In this document: positions 18,927 through 28,284 of the stretch, in pieces
Layout: the number at the start of each line of letters is the position of its first letter
Numbering within the stretch: position 1 is the first letter of the stretch
NCBI GenBank assembly: GCA_940746715.1
Contig: CALNWN010000001.1
Location: 124,001-188,000 of the forward strand
Length of the DNA: 64,000 nucleotides
Reading direction: 5' to 3'
Origin: an uncultured Paraburkholderia sp.
GTDB taxonomy: Bacteria > Pseudomonadota > Gammaproteobacteria > Burkholderiales > Burkholderiaceae
Program-made: the position numbers and the translations under genes
Notes under the pieces: generated by a model
Seen by the model: the letters and a program-made list of their open reading frames with translations, nothing else
What the model was told of the DNA's origin: nothing
Database searches by the model: none

Positions 18927-19260
18927 ATGAGGACGCTGCGTTTCTTGCAATTCTTTTTCGGGCGAATTTTTATGTCCTTCCCGAAAAAGCGTAGACGCGC
19001 GAAGGTGGACGGCGATGAGTCGTTCCTCGCGGTGCTGCGGCATTTCAAGCCCTTCGGTCAACTCGACACCAAGATCGCACGTGTTCGCGCTCAAGACGAG
19101 CCGGTCCTGTATGCGCATGTGCTGCCCGGACTCGACGTGCTTCTGTGCAGTGTGCGCGGCGCCCATCCGCCCTATCTATCCGGCTGCGGCGGAACTGCGG
19201 CGGCGCTGCATCGAATCCATTACCAATGCATTGGAACAACCGCTCGACGGTCTCGAGTGA
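18927..19260 (+). pseudogene. small hypothetical protein, apparently frameshifted
   Basis: ATG 18927 has AGGAG 8 bases upstream and begins MRTLRFLQFFFGRIFMSFPK, followed by a basic then soluble segment with high third-position GC (ESFLAVLRHFKPFGQLDTKI). Coding character then moves one frame, near 19160-19190, to AAAELRRRCIESITNALEQP and a stop at 19260. I do not recognise the family. The 3' half overlaps a frame on the other strand that could be the tail of the AsmA-like gene, so which strand is coding over 19160-19260 is uncertain. Confidence 0.4.
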
Positions 19261-19261
19261 A

Positions 19262-21653
19262 ATCGCGGAATTGGGCGGCTGCTTCATGCCCGGCGGCGGT
19301 GCCTTCGGCGCCTGCCGCACCTGCGACAGCAGTTGGGCGCACGGCAACGGCTTGTTGTTGCTCGGCGCGAGCAGCGGCAGCAGCGCCGCAAACGGATTAA
19401 TGAGACCGAGGCCGACTGCCGCGCCGCCTCGCAAGGCGAGCGCGGCGGCGTTCACGCCGACATGCGGATTCTTGAAAGTGCCCTTCGCATACAGCGGCGA
19501 GCGCAGCGAGAACACGCGGAAGCCTTTCGTATGCGGATGTACGCCGAGGTCCATCGTTTCGTCGCGCAGGTTGACGTTGCCGTCGATGTCGATCACGGCA
19601 CGGCGTCGTCGGTATCGAGCGCGAACACACGCGACTCCAGCACGCCATTGGTCGCGACGAAGTCGGCGGCCGCGCAGTTGATCTTCACGTCGCGATTGCC
19701 GAAGAGCTTTTCATACACGACGTTCGCGACGTTGAGCCCCGCGGCTTCCATCAGCAAACGGGCTCACCGTGCCCTGGGTCACGAGCGCCTTCACCTCGCC
19801 GTTAGAAGTGGCCGCGAGCGCGGCCGGCGAATTGCCTGTCGCGGTGAGCGAGGCGTCGCCGTTGATTTCGCCGAGCGCGTTCTGCATTGTCTTGAAGTTC
19901 GGGAAGAGCTGCTTCAGCTTGAGATGCCGCGCAGCGGTCGCAAAGCGCGCTTTGAGCGGCGCGCCGCTGCCGTCGAGGTGGAGGCGGACGCGAGCGTGCC
20001 GCCGGCCACGCCGAACTTGAGCGGCTCCAGCGAAAGCACGCCGTCGGTCATCACAATGTGCGTGTACAGATCGCTGATCGGCAGATTGACGTTCTTGATG
20101 ATGCGCCGGCCGGTGAACTTCACGTCGGCGTCGATCGCCTTCCAGCGGTCGGTGCGGAACTCCTCGACCGGCAACGCCTTGTCGGCAGGCTGCTTAGCCG
20201 CGTCGCCGCGCTTCGCCTTGCTCGCGTTCGAGTCCGCGCCGATAACCGGCGCGAGATCGGAGAACTGCAGCAGGCGCGACTCGAGTTCGCCCTGCAGGAG
20301 CGGGCGCGGTCGACGGGCGGTATACGTCAGCGAACCATTGAGGTCGCTGCCGCCCACGCGGCCTGTAAAGTTTTCATACTTGAAGACGTTGCCGCTCGTC
20401 TTGAACTGGCCGGCGAGACGTCCTTCCGTGGCATAAGGCGGCGTGTCGGGCAAGGTCACGCCCGTGAGCGAATAGAGCTTCGCCATGCTGCTGCCTTGCA
20501 CCCACAGGCGCAGATCGACAGCAGCGAGATGGGCGGGGTCGGTGATGGTGCCGACGAGGCCCACGTGCAGGTCGCCGGCCTTCACGTCCGCCTGCACAGG
20601 AAACGGCCGGGTTGCGTCCTGCAGCGCCAGCACGCCGCCCACCTTGCCGCTGCCTGACACCGGCGTCTTGTTGTAGGTGCCTTTCAAGGTCCAGCCGATC
20701 GCATACGGCGGAATATCGCGCTGGTCGCCGCGCGCCGCCTTAGCATCGCTGGCGCCGCTGGCACTGCTCGCGCCGCTCGCCGCCGCCACCGCTGTAGTGC
20801 TTGCGCCCGCCCGCTCGGCCGCGCTCGCGCCCTTCGAACCGCCGGCGACGAGCCCACCCGACGCGCCCGTGGCCGCCGTGGTGCCGGAAGCATGGATATC
20901 GGTGGCCGATGCCCCAGACGCCGCCGCGGCAGACGCAGCCGACGCGGCGGAGGCCGCCTGCGCCTCTGCCTGGGCGCTCAACTTCTTCGCGCCCTCCTTG
21001 CCCACCGCTTCCGCCGATGCCTTGCGCGACGCGTCTTCCTGCTGCTTCATCGCCTCGCCGATCGGGATCGGCTTGCCGAGCGTATCCACCACGATTTGCG
21101 CGTCGACCTTCTTCTGTTCGTCGGAGAGCGCGATGTTGCCTTTCGCAAACACGATGTCATGCAGCTGCAGCTTCCACTCGGACGGCTTTTTCGATTTGGG
21201 CAGCTGGAAGGTCCAGGTGTTGCGGCCATCCGCCGTGCGTTCGAGATCGACGGAAGGATTCACGAGGTTGATCGCGGGAATGACGATGTCGTGCGCGAGG
21301 AGCGGCAGCACCTTCACCTGGAAGTCGATTTCGTCGAGCGTCGCGAACTGCGGGCGCTTCGCCCAGTCCGGGTTGGCAATCGTGATGTTCGCCGCCGAGA
21401 AGCGCGGCCAGGGCACCCAGCTTTTCCAACCCGTCTCGCCGACGGAATGCCGAAAGCCGACCTTCAGATCGCCGTTGATGGTGAACTGCCTGCCGATAGC
21501 CTGCGTGACCTTGTCGTTGACATAGGGCCGTGCGCGGTTCCAGTCGAAGGTCAGGATGAAAACCGTGAGCGCAACTACAAGAATGACGATGATCGCCACT
21601 ATCCATGCGACGACTTTGTCGACCCGTCTTCCGATTGTGCCCGACCCTGCCAT
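19262..21653 (-). pseudogene. AsmA-family envelope protein, at least three frameshifts
   Basis: AsmA-like proteins are anchored in the inner membrane and span the periplasm, affecting lipid transport and outer-membrane assembly. The N-terminus is clear: a membrane anchor (WIVAIIVILVVALTVFILTF) and then WNRARPYVNDKVTQAIGR. An unusual Ala/Ser/Gly/Thr-rich stretch fills about residues 210-320. Frameshifts follow: about 19990 (one base lost after GTLAS), about 19765 (extra C after GTVS), and 19594-19603 (tandem CCGTG duplication on the coding strand, before VIDIDGNVNLRDETMDLG). The distal frame reads FRVFSLRSPLYAKGTFKNP, typical of the family's end. The exact stop is unresolved. Confidence 0.88.
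19594..19603. repeat. 5-bp tandem duplication disrupting the AsmA-like gene
   Basis: CACGG is present twice in a row (CCGTG on the coding strand). Removing one copy restores the reading DDAVIDIDGN across the junction. Confidence 0.75.
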
Positions 21654-21833
21654 TCAACGCTCCCGCGCTTTTTCATGGTTGTGGGCAGTCCAGCAGATTT
21701 TGTCCCCGCTCAGAGCGTACGCTGGATGCTGCGACTGCGTGAAGGCGCGTCTCTTGCGCGCCACGGCACACGTCCCGCGCCCTGCCTTTATCATGCTGCA
21801 TCGCTCACCGTGGGCTCTCGCCCATTCTTTGCC

Positions 21834-22544
21834 ATGACCGACGTTCCCCTCGTTCTTGCCGACGGCATTGTCCGGCGCGACGCATCACGCGGCCAGACGC
21901 TATTGCAGCTCACGCAGTTCGCGCTGCACGCGGGCGACCGCGTCGCCATCACCGGTCCGTCGGGCTCGGGCAAGAGCGTGTTCCTGCGCGCGCTCGCGCT
22001 CCTCGATCCGCTCGATGCCGGATGCATCCAGTGGCACGGCGCGAGCGTCGCCCGCGCGGCGATTCCGCGCTAGCGGCGCAGCGTCGCGTATATCCGGCAG
22101 CGGCCCGCGCTGATCGACGGCACGGTCGAAGACAATCTGCGTTATCCGTTCGAGCTGCGCGCCTATCGCGACGTGCGCTTCGAGCGCGGCCACGCGGCGA
22201 GTCTCGCCGCGCAGGCGGGCCGCGGCAGCGACTTCCTCGACAAGCGCGCAAGCGAACTGTCAGGCGGCGAAGCGCAGATCACCGCGCTCATCCGCGTGCT
22301 GCAACTCGCCCCGGAAGTGCTGCTGCTCGACGAACCCACCGCTTCGCTCGACCCCGAGTCGTCGCGCGCGATCGAGGAGCTGGTGCGCGCCTGGTTCGAC
22401 GCGGCGCCCAACTCGCGTGCTTCGATCTGGGTCTCTCACGATCCCGCGCAGGCCGCGCGCATGAGCGAGCGCCGTCTGACCATGCGGGCCGGCACGCTCG
22501 ACGAGCCCGCCGTCGTCTCCACCCACGGAGAATCCAGCCGATGA
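21834..22544 (+). pseudogene. fetA: ABC transporter ATPase (FetA/YbbL-like) with one nonsense codon
   Basis: The frame from ATG 21834 (MTDVPLVLADGIVRRDASRG) keeps Walker A GPSGSGKS, but TAG at 22071-22073 stops it after AAIPR. The same frame then resumes as [20 protein letters not shown] with signature LSGGEAQ, Walker [13 protein letters not shown] and the H loop WVSHD, ending at 22544. Only one substitution separates it from an intact gene of about 236 residues. It overlaps the start of the fetB remnant by 4 bases, the usual arrangement for this putative iron-export pair. The family name rests on size and pairing with an UPF0014-type permease. Confidence 0.85.
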
Positions 22545-22681
22545 CCCTGCAAAACCTGAGTCTTTGGGACGTCGCGATCGCCGCGTTGCTGATCGTCGTG
22601 AACGGCGCGGTGTCGGTCGCGCTCAAGCTCGATCTCGAACGCAAGCTCGCGTGGGCCGCCGTGCGCACCTTCGTGCAGCGG
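22541..22681 (+). pseudogene. fetB: FetB-like permease (UPF0014), 5' remnant only
   Basis: The fragment starts [20 protein letters not shown] and runs to AWAAVRTFVQ, the first membrane helix and following loop of the FetB/YbbM permease. About 46 of the expected roughly 260 residues remain. The sequence then changes abruptly near 22675-22682 into the 3' part of the oppositely oriented ligD remnant. Such a junction requires a chromosomal deletion that took out most of fetB and the distal part of ligD. Confidence 0.85.
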
Positions 22682-23720
22682 CACGCCGCGCAAGTCGTAG
22701 CCGTTCAGAAACGGCACGTCGAACAGATACACGACAATGTCCTGCGGACGGTGCGAGTCGAACGCGTTTTGCAGCGCCTTGAAATTCGGCACGCCGTTCT
22801 TGTCGAGCACCACTGCTTCGCCGTCGAGCCACGCGCTGTCGAGCCCGAGTCGCCCGAATGCCTTGACCTGCTTGCCGAATTTCGCCGTCCAGTCGTTGCC
22901 CGCGCGCGTGAACACCTGCACCTGATGCACTTTCGCGCTTGCGTCGATGCGGGCCAGCACGCGATAGCCGTCGAACTTGATTTCATACGACCAGTCGTCG
23001 CCGGGCGGCGTGGCGTCGACGAGCGTCGCGAGTTGCGGCTTGAGCGCGGCGGGCAGTTTCGCCTTCACCGCGCCTTCTATCGCGGGCGACGCGGCCAGTT
23101 CGCGCAGCGACTCGCTGCTGCGCGTAGCGACGATGTCCGGGCGCTTCGGATCGCCGCGCGCCGATGCCGCCCTGCCTGTGCCCGCGGCCGCCTGCCTGCC
23201 GCCTTTTCCTTTGGCCGCGGGCGCGGCCTTGCCGCTCAGCACACTGCCGGGCCGTTCCACGAGGACGTCGTATTCGCTCTCGTCGCGCGCTTCGTCGTCG
23301 CGCTCCTTGATGAGAAGCCATTGCTCCTTGTCCGCGTCGCCGCGCATGTGGCTGCGCACGAGCGTCCAGCCGCCGTGCAGCTTCTCGCCGTGCAGGTGGA
23401 ACTTGAGCTTGCCGGCGCGGTAAGCGCGCACCGCTTCGGCCGCGCCGCCGATTGGCTCCCATGTGCCGCGATCCCAGACGATGACCGTGCCCGCGCCGTA
23501 GTTGCCAGGCCCACGACAGCAGCGCGCCGTTCAGTTCGAGCCGGAAGTCGTAATGCAGACGCCGCGCGTGGTGCTCCTGAATCACGTACGACAGGCCCTC
23601 GTCGGTTTCGTGCCGCGCAGCGCCGCGGCTGCCACGCTTCTTCGCCGGACGGGTGCCCGCGGGCTCCGGCGTTTCGTCGAAGCGGCGCTTGCGGTTGTAG
23701 AGGTCGAGTCTGTCGTTCAT
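22682..23720 (-). pseudogene. ligD: ATP-dependent DNA ligase LigD, truncated and internally deleted
   Basis: LigD seals double-strand breaks together with Ku. The remnant has the start of the 3'-phosphoesterase domain (MNDRLDLYNRKRRFDETPEP; HHARRLHYDFRLELNGALLS). It then jumps at about 23508 to GNYGAGTVIVWDRGTWEPIG in another frame, skipping some 35-40 residues that normally include the DYGxFEGVIP block. A linker and the ligase adenylation motif YEIKFDGYR (catalytic Lys) follow, and the gene is cut off after YDLRGVPL at the fetB junction. The polymerase domain and most of the ligase domain are gone. ku, 118 bases upstream on the same strand, is still intact. Confidence 0.9.
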
Positions 23721-23837
23721 GACGCGGGTTCCAGCGGATTCATGTTGACGATGGGTGGCGGCGCTTCAGCCCGGCGGCCCCGTGCATGCATGTGGGCGCC
23801 GTGCGCTGCGCGGTGCATCCTTGCGCGCGCCGCTTCG

Positions 23838-24863
23838 TCACGCCGCCGCGCGGCGCTTGCGTGCTGCCGTGGTCGATTTCGACGCCGTGCGGCCGCTGCC
23901 GCTGCTACTGCCACCGCTGCCGCCTGAGCGCGGCGTGCGGGTCGAGCGCGTGGTACGCGCTTTTTTACGCGATGCCGTCGAGCCGCTGTCTTCTTCGGCG
24001 TCGGCATTCTCGTCGGCTGCTTCGTCGTCTGCCGCGCGTTTGCGCGAGCCCGACGCGGGCTTGCTCTTGCCGCGTCCCAGGCTGCGCTTGAGCAGCTCGG
24101 ACAGGTCGAGAATATCGGCCGATTGACGCGATTCGCGCGGCGCCTCGATGTCGGTGATTTCCTCCGTCTTGCCCTCGCGGACCTTGCGGTCGACGAGCGC
24201 CATGATGTCGTCGCGGAAAGTGTCGTGATACTTCGACGGATCCCACGTGTCGCTCATGTCGTCAATCAGCTTTTGCGCCATGTCCAGTTCGCGCGCGCTG
24301 ACGCCCGCGGCCTTGGCGCCTTCGGCGGGCAGCTTGAACTCGTCGAAGTCCCGCACCTCGTCCGCCCAGCGCAGCGTGTTGAGCGCCAGCACCGGCCCGA
24401 CGGGAATCAACGCGGCAAGGTGCTGCTTGTTGTGCAGCACGACACTGGCCACGCCGACTTTGTATGACGATTTCATCGCCTCGCGCAGCAGCGCATACAC
24501 CTTCTCGCCCTTGCGGTCCGGCGTGAGGAAGTAAGGCGTGTCGAGATAGAGAAACGAGATGTCGGGGGCGTCGACGAAGGCGAGGATGTCCACCATCTGC
24601 GTCGATTCGGGATTGGCCGCGCGGATTTCCTCGTCCGTGAGGACGACGTATTTGTCCTTCTCGTATTCGAAGCCGCGCACGATGTTATCGCGCGTTACGT
24701 CCTTGCCCGTGCGCTTGTTGATCTGCTTGTAACCGACCGGGTCGATGGTGCGTTTATCGAGCAGATTGAAGCCGACTTTTTCCGACTTCGTGGCCGGATA
24801 CAACTGCACCGGTACGTGGACAAGGCCGAAGCTGATCGCGCCTTTCCAGATCATGTGTGCCAT
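23838..24863 (-). CDS. ku: non-homologous end-joining protein Ku
   Basis: Bacterial Ku is a homodimeric ring that binds DNA ends and recruits LigD. The protein starts MAHMIWKGAISFGLVHVPVQ at 24863 and has the full Ku beta-barrel core to about residue 255. A long basic, low-complexity Lys/Arg/Ser/Gly tail (about 280-341) follows, typical of extended Ku C-termini that bind DNA. It is open throughout (341 residues). Its partner gene ligD, directly downstream, is destroyed, so Ku here is an orphan and end joining by this pair should be lost unless another ligase exists elsewhere. Confidence 0.93.
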   Translation of the reverse strand: MAHMIWKGAISFGLVHVPVQLYPATKSEKVGFNLLDKRTIDPVGYKQINKRTGKDVTRDNIVRGFEYEKDKYVVLTDEEIRAANPESTQMVDILAFVDAPDISFLYLDTPYFLTPDRKGEKVYALLREAMKSSYKVGVASVVLHNKQHLAALIPVGPVLALNTLRWADEVRDFDEFKLPAEGAKAAGVSARELDMAQKLIDDMSDTWDPSKYHDTFRDDIMALVDRKVREGKTEEITDIEAPRESRQSADILDLSELLKRSLGRGKSKPASGSRKRAADDEAADENADAEEDSGSTASRKKARTTRSTRTPRSGGSGGSSSGSGRTASKSTTAARKRRAAA

Positions 24864-25025
24864 CGTGCGCTTCCCAAGGCCTGAGACCCTTGAGGAAGCG
24901 GCAAGCGTGCCACGTATTTCGTGCAACGCGCGGCGCGGGCAGGTTGCCGACGGCGCGCGCCGCGCTGTAAGTCTTGCATGATGCCGGCAAAAACTACGGA
25001 GTCCGGCGCAACGGTCCCATTCGCC

Positions 25026-26245
25026 TTATCGACACAGCAACGGCACTTCGGCGAAACCGCGGAAACGCACGCGTCCGCCACGCGTCGGTTCGCCGTCGAG
25101 CCGGTATGACGGAAAGCGCTGGACGAAACGGCCGATCGCAACGCGTGCCTCGAGCCTCGCGAGCGAAAGCCCCGCGCATTGATGGATGCCGAAGCCGAAG
25201 GCAAGATGGCGATTTGGCTCGCGGCGAATATCGAAGCGATCGGGATCGGGGAACTGCTCGGGATCGCGGTTGGCCGCGCCGATGCACAGCGTGACCGGCG
25301 TGCCGGCCGCGACCGGCAGGCCGCCGATCTCCGTGTCGACGGTCGCCATACGGTTGCCGAGCTGGTTGGAACTCTCGAAGCGCAGACATTCCTCGACCGC
25401 CGATTCGATCAGGGCAGGTTCCGCGAGCAAGGCCGCGAGCTGATCGGGCCATTCGGTCAGCGTGACGAGCCCGTTGCCGATCAGATTCGTGGTGGTCTCG
25501 TGGCCGGCATTCAGAATGAAGATGCAGTTCTTCTTCCGACAATTGTTCGCCGCCCGCCTCGCCCTGAATCAGACGCGTCAGCACATCGTGTTGCGGGTCG
25601 CCCGGCGCGCGACGGCGCCGGGCGACGAGATCGCGCAGATAATCGACGAATTCGCTGACGGCGCGATTGCCGCGCTCGAACTGCGCGTCGGTCAAAGACG
25701 GCTCGAGCGCGCCGAGAATGGCAAGCGACCAGTCGCGCAGCGGTGCGCGCTCGGCGTGCGGCACGTCGAGCAGATTACCGATGATCTCCACCGGAATCGC
25801 CGACGCGAAGTCGCCGATCAGATCGATGCGTCCGCGTTCGGCCGCGGCGTCCAGCAAGCCGTCGACGAGCCGGACGAGTCCCGGCTCCATGGCCGCGATC
25901 GCGCGCGGTCAGCGCGCCGGCGATCAGCTTGCGCACGCGCGTATGGCGCGGAGGATCGTTGAATACAAGGCTCGTGGTGTGATGCGTGTAGAGCGGCGAG
26001 TCGCCGTATTTCGGCCGGAATTCGACGGTCTTGTCGGAGCTGAAAGTTTTCGGGTCGCGGTACACGGCCTGCACGTCGCGAAAGCGCGTGAGAAAGAGCG
26101 AGCCGTCCGGCATGCGCTTGACCGGCTCGCGAGCGCGCAGCGTGTGATAGACCGGATACGGGTCAGCGTAGAAGTCGGGGCTCAAGCGGCGCAGATCGAA
26201 GTCTCGCGCGAGGGCGGCTGGGTCGCCGGCGGTCGCGGTGGGCAT
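25026..26245 (-). pseudogene. cytochrome P450, two frameshifts
   Basis: The gene starts at 26245 (MPTATAGDPAALARDFDLRR) and keeps P450 landmarks in three frames: the C-helix region FNDPPRHTRVRKLIAGALTA; after a shift near 25900 (two bases lost from a GC run) LVDGLLDAAAERGRIDLIGD; after a second shift near 25530, where about 10 bases are missing just before the I-helix (AGHETTTNLIGNG), the ExxR region VEECLRFESSNQLGNR and the haem loop FGFGIHQCAGLSLARLEA with its Cys ligand. Length would be about 405 residues. The substrate is unknown. The gene is isolated and has no ferredoxin partner here. Confidence 0.9.
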
Positions 26246-26531
26246 GCGTTGTCTCCATGTTGTGTGCCTCGGTGCTCGTGCTGTCGCGGCGCGTGCTTTA
26301 CCTGTGCCTTGGTTATGAAACTGTCGCATGAGCTTCGTGCGAAGTTCGGCTCGGCGGCTTGAACGCGCGAACGGCACGAGCGGCGGGCGTCGTTCGATTC
26401 GTCAGTATGAACCGGGCACGCGCGGATTGCACTGCCGCCGAGCCGTTACAATAGTGGAATTTTCCGCGCGCGCCGCGCGCCTGCGCTTTTTGCGTCAACC
26501 TTGCGTCAATTCCTGCGTCAATGCGCCGTTC

Positions 26532-27374
26532 ATGAACCTCGTCATCCAAAGCCCTGCGCCTCTTTCCGCCGATCACCACAAAACGCTCGTCGCGCTCGCA
26601 CGCGGCTCGCACGCCACCGTCGTCGACGAAACCGCAATTCGCATTGCCGACGCCGATGCCGCGCAGCGCCCGGACCTCGAGGTTTATTGCGGCACGCATC
26701 GGCTGGACTACGCGTTCATCGAAGGTGGCTGCCAGTTGCGCGACTTCGGCCTCGTGGCGATGGACATGGATTCCACGCTGATCACCATTGAATGTATCGA
26801 CGAAATCGCGGATTTTTGCGGCCTCAAGGCGGAAGTGGCCGCGATCACCGAAGCGTCGATGCGCGGCGAAATCAAGGACTTCAACGAGAGCCTGACGCGC
26901 CGCGTCGCGCTTCTGAAAGGCCTCGACGCCGGCGCGCTCGAACGCGTCTACGAGGAGCGCCTGCAACTCTCGCCGGGCGCCGAGCAGATGCTCGCGGGCG
27001 CGCGGCAGGCCGGCCTGAAGACGCTGCTGGTGTCGGGCGGATTCAATTTCTTCACCGAGAAACTCAAAGCCCGGCTCGGCCTCGACTTCACGCGTGCCAA
27101 TACGCTCGAAATCGTCGACGGCAAGTTGACCGGCAAGGTGCTCGGCGAAATCGTCAATGCGGATGTGAAAGCGCGCACGCTGCGCGAAGCTTGCACGCAA
27201 TTGAATATTGAGCCCTCGCGCGCAATTGCCATGGGCGACGGCTCGAACGATTTGAAAATGATGGCGGAAGCCGGACTTTCAGTTGCGTTCCGGGCGAAGC
27301 CGGTGGTGCGCGAGGCGGCTAGCGTGGCGTTCAACTACGTCGGGCTGGATGGGTTGTTGCGCTTGTTCGAGTGA
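26532..27374 (+). CDS. serB: phosphoserine phosphatase SerB
   Basis: SerB carries out the last step of serine synthesis. The HAD catalytic motif appears as VAMDMDSTLITIE near residue 80 (nucleophile and acid/base Asp), with LLVSGGFNFF (motif II Ser) and AMGDGSNDLKMM (motif IV). An N-terminal regulatory region of about 75 residues precedes the catalytic domain. ATG 26532 was chosen as the first start compatible with MNLVIQSPAPLSADHHKTLV; no strong ribosome site is visible. Length is 280 residues, intact. Confidence 0.95.
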   Translation: MNLVIQSPAPLSADHHKTLVALARGSHATVVDETAIRIADADAAQRPDLEVYCGTHRLDYAFIEGGCQLRDFGLVAMDMDSTLITIECIDEIADFCGLKAEVAAITEASMRGEIKDFNESLTRRVALLKGLDAGALERVYEERLQLSPGAEQMLAGARQAGLKTLLVSGGFNFFTEKLKARLGLDFTRANTLEIVDGKLTGKVLGEIVNADVKARTLREACTQLNIEPSRAIAMGDGSNDLKMMAEAGLSVAFRAKPVVREAASVAFNYVGLDGLLRLFE

Positions 27375-27440
27375 GCGGCGATGCGGGGCGCGACGGCGGC
27401 ATGAGGTAGCTGCGCCTCGCGGCGCAGCGGGAAACGGCGA

Positions 27441-27569
27441 TCATTTCAGAGGCCAGAGTATCAGGACGACAGCCATGCTGAGCGCGTCAACGGCGATCAG
27501 GATTGACGACCACTTCAAAATGCGCCAACGATTTTCTTCCGATGCGAGGAAAGTTACGACCTTGTTCAT
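27441..27569 (-). CDS. 42-aa single-pass membrane protein, unknown
   Basis: This short frame has a near-perfect ribosome site (AAGGAGG, 5 bases before ATG 27569). It encodes MNKVVTFLASEENRWRILKW followed by one hydrophobic helix of about 20 residues and a short PLK tail, N-terminus probably cytoplasmic. It lies 51 bases downstream of the four-helix membrane protein on the same strand, so the two may be co-transcribed. It is too short for most gene finders. I do not recognise it; the ribosome site and the helix are the evidence that it is real. Confidence 0.6.
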   Translation of the reverse strand: MNKVVTFLASEENRWRILKWSSILIAVDALSMAVVLILWPLK

Positions 27570-27620
27570 AGGAGCCTCCTTCAAAGCTCAGTATAAGGGC
27601 GCCACTATCCAATAAATGAT

Positions 27621-28070
27621 CTACAGCAGCAGGATATGCAGGATTCCGAATAACATGGCAGCGACAGCCGTGGACACAATCGAGCAGCCGATTGCCACTC
27701 TGGAGAACGTCCCTGCGGCGCGATGCGCCTGAGGCAAATGAGCAGCTGTAACCGGCCGGCCGTAATGCCCGCTCAGAAGACAAGACATCACCACCATGGA
27801 TGACGCAAACGCCAGCAGGCAAAAAACGACAATGCCGAACTGCAGAACCGGCGCCGCGGCATTGCCCCGCTCCAATGCCGTCACCAGCTCATAAACTCCG
27901 GCGGCGCATAAACCGATCGCACACCAGAAGAGTTGGCCATCCTTGATCGAATCTCCGATCAACTGTCTGGCAACCGCCCAGCCATGTGCCGGCGCGACGA
28001 GCGCCAAGGTGAACACCGGGCCGACGATCGGCACACCGAGGTTCAGCAACATCCAGAAGAATAGGTTCAC
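27621..28070 (-). CDS. small membrane protein with about four helices, unknown
   Basis: From GTG 28070 the frame reads (M)NLFFWMLLNLGVPIVGPVFT, with four hydrophobic segments at about residues 5-30, 48-68, 80-105 and 125-149. The open frame extends further upstream, but those codons overlap the metC terminator and metC itself, so the start is chosen below that point; it lacks a strong ribosome site. Third-position GC is lower than in neighbours. No family was recognised. The 42-aa membrane protein follows. Confidence 0.55.
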   Translation of the reverse strand: MNLFFWMLLNLGVPIVGPVFTLALVAPAHGWAVARQLIGDSIKDGQLFWCAIGLCAAGVYELVTALERGNAAAPVLQFGIVVFCLLAFASSMVVMSCLLSGHYGRPVTAAHLPQAHRAAGTFSRVAIGCSIVSTAVAAMLFGILHILLL

Positions 28071-28189
28071 CGAAGCGCCATCGTGCCGGGCGGTGAAGTC
28101 AGGTAGACACGATCGTAGCGTTTGAACCCATCTACGAATATTCAGCCAAATGGCTAGGGCGTCGCGCAAAGCCGAACTGCGGACACAAC

Positions 28190-28223
28190 AAAAAGCCCAC
28201 TGAAAACGAATTCCAGTGGGCTC
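28190..28223 (-). terminator. intrinsic terminator of metC
   Basis: On the minus strand AGCCCACTG and CAGTGGGCT (9-bp perfect stem, 11-base loop) are followed by TTTTTGTTG. It lies about 60 bases past the metC stop codon. Confidence 0.85.
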
Positions 28224-28284
28224 GCGGTCGCTGCGGCGCTGTTCAGCCGTAGCGTCGACGACTTCAATCAGGTTCACATCGGCT

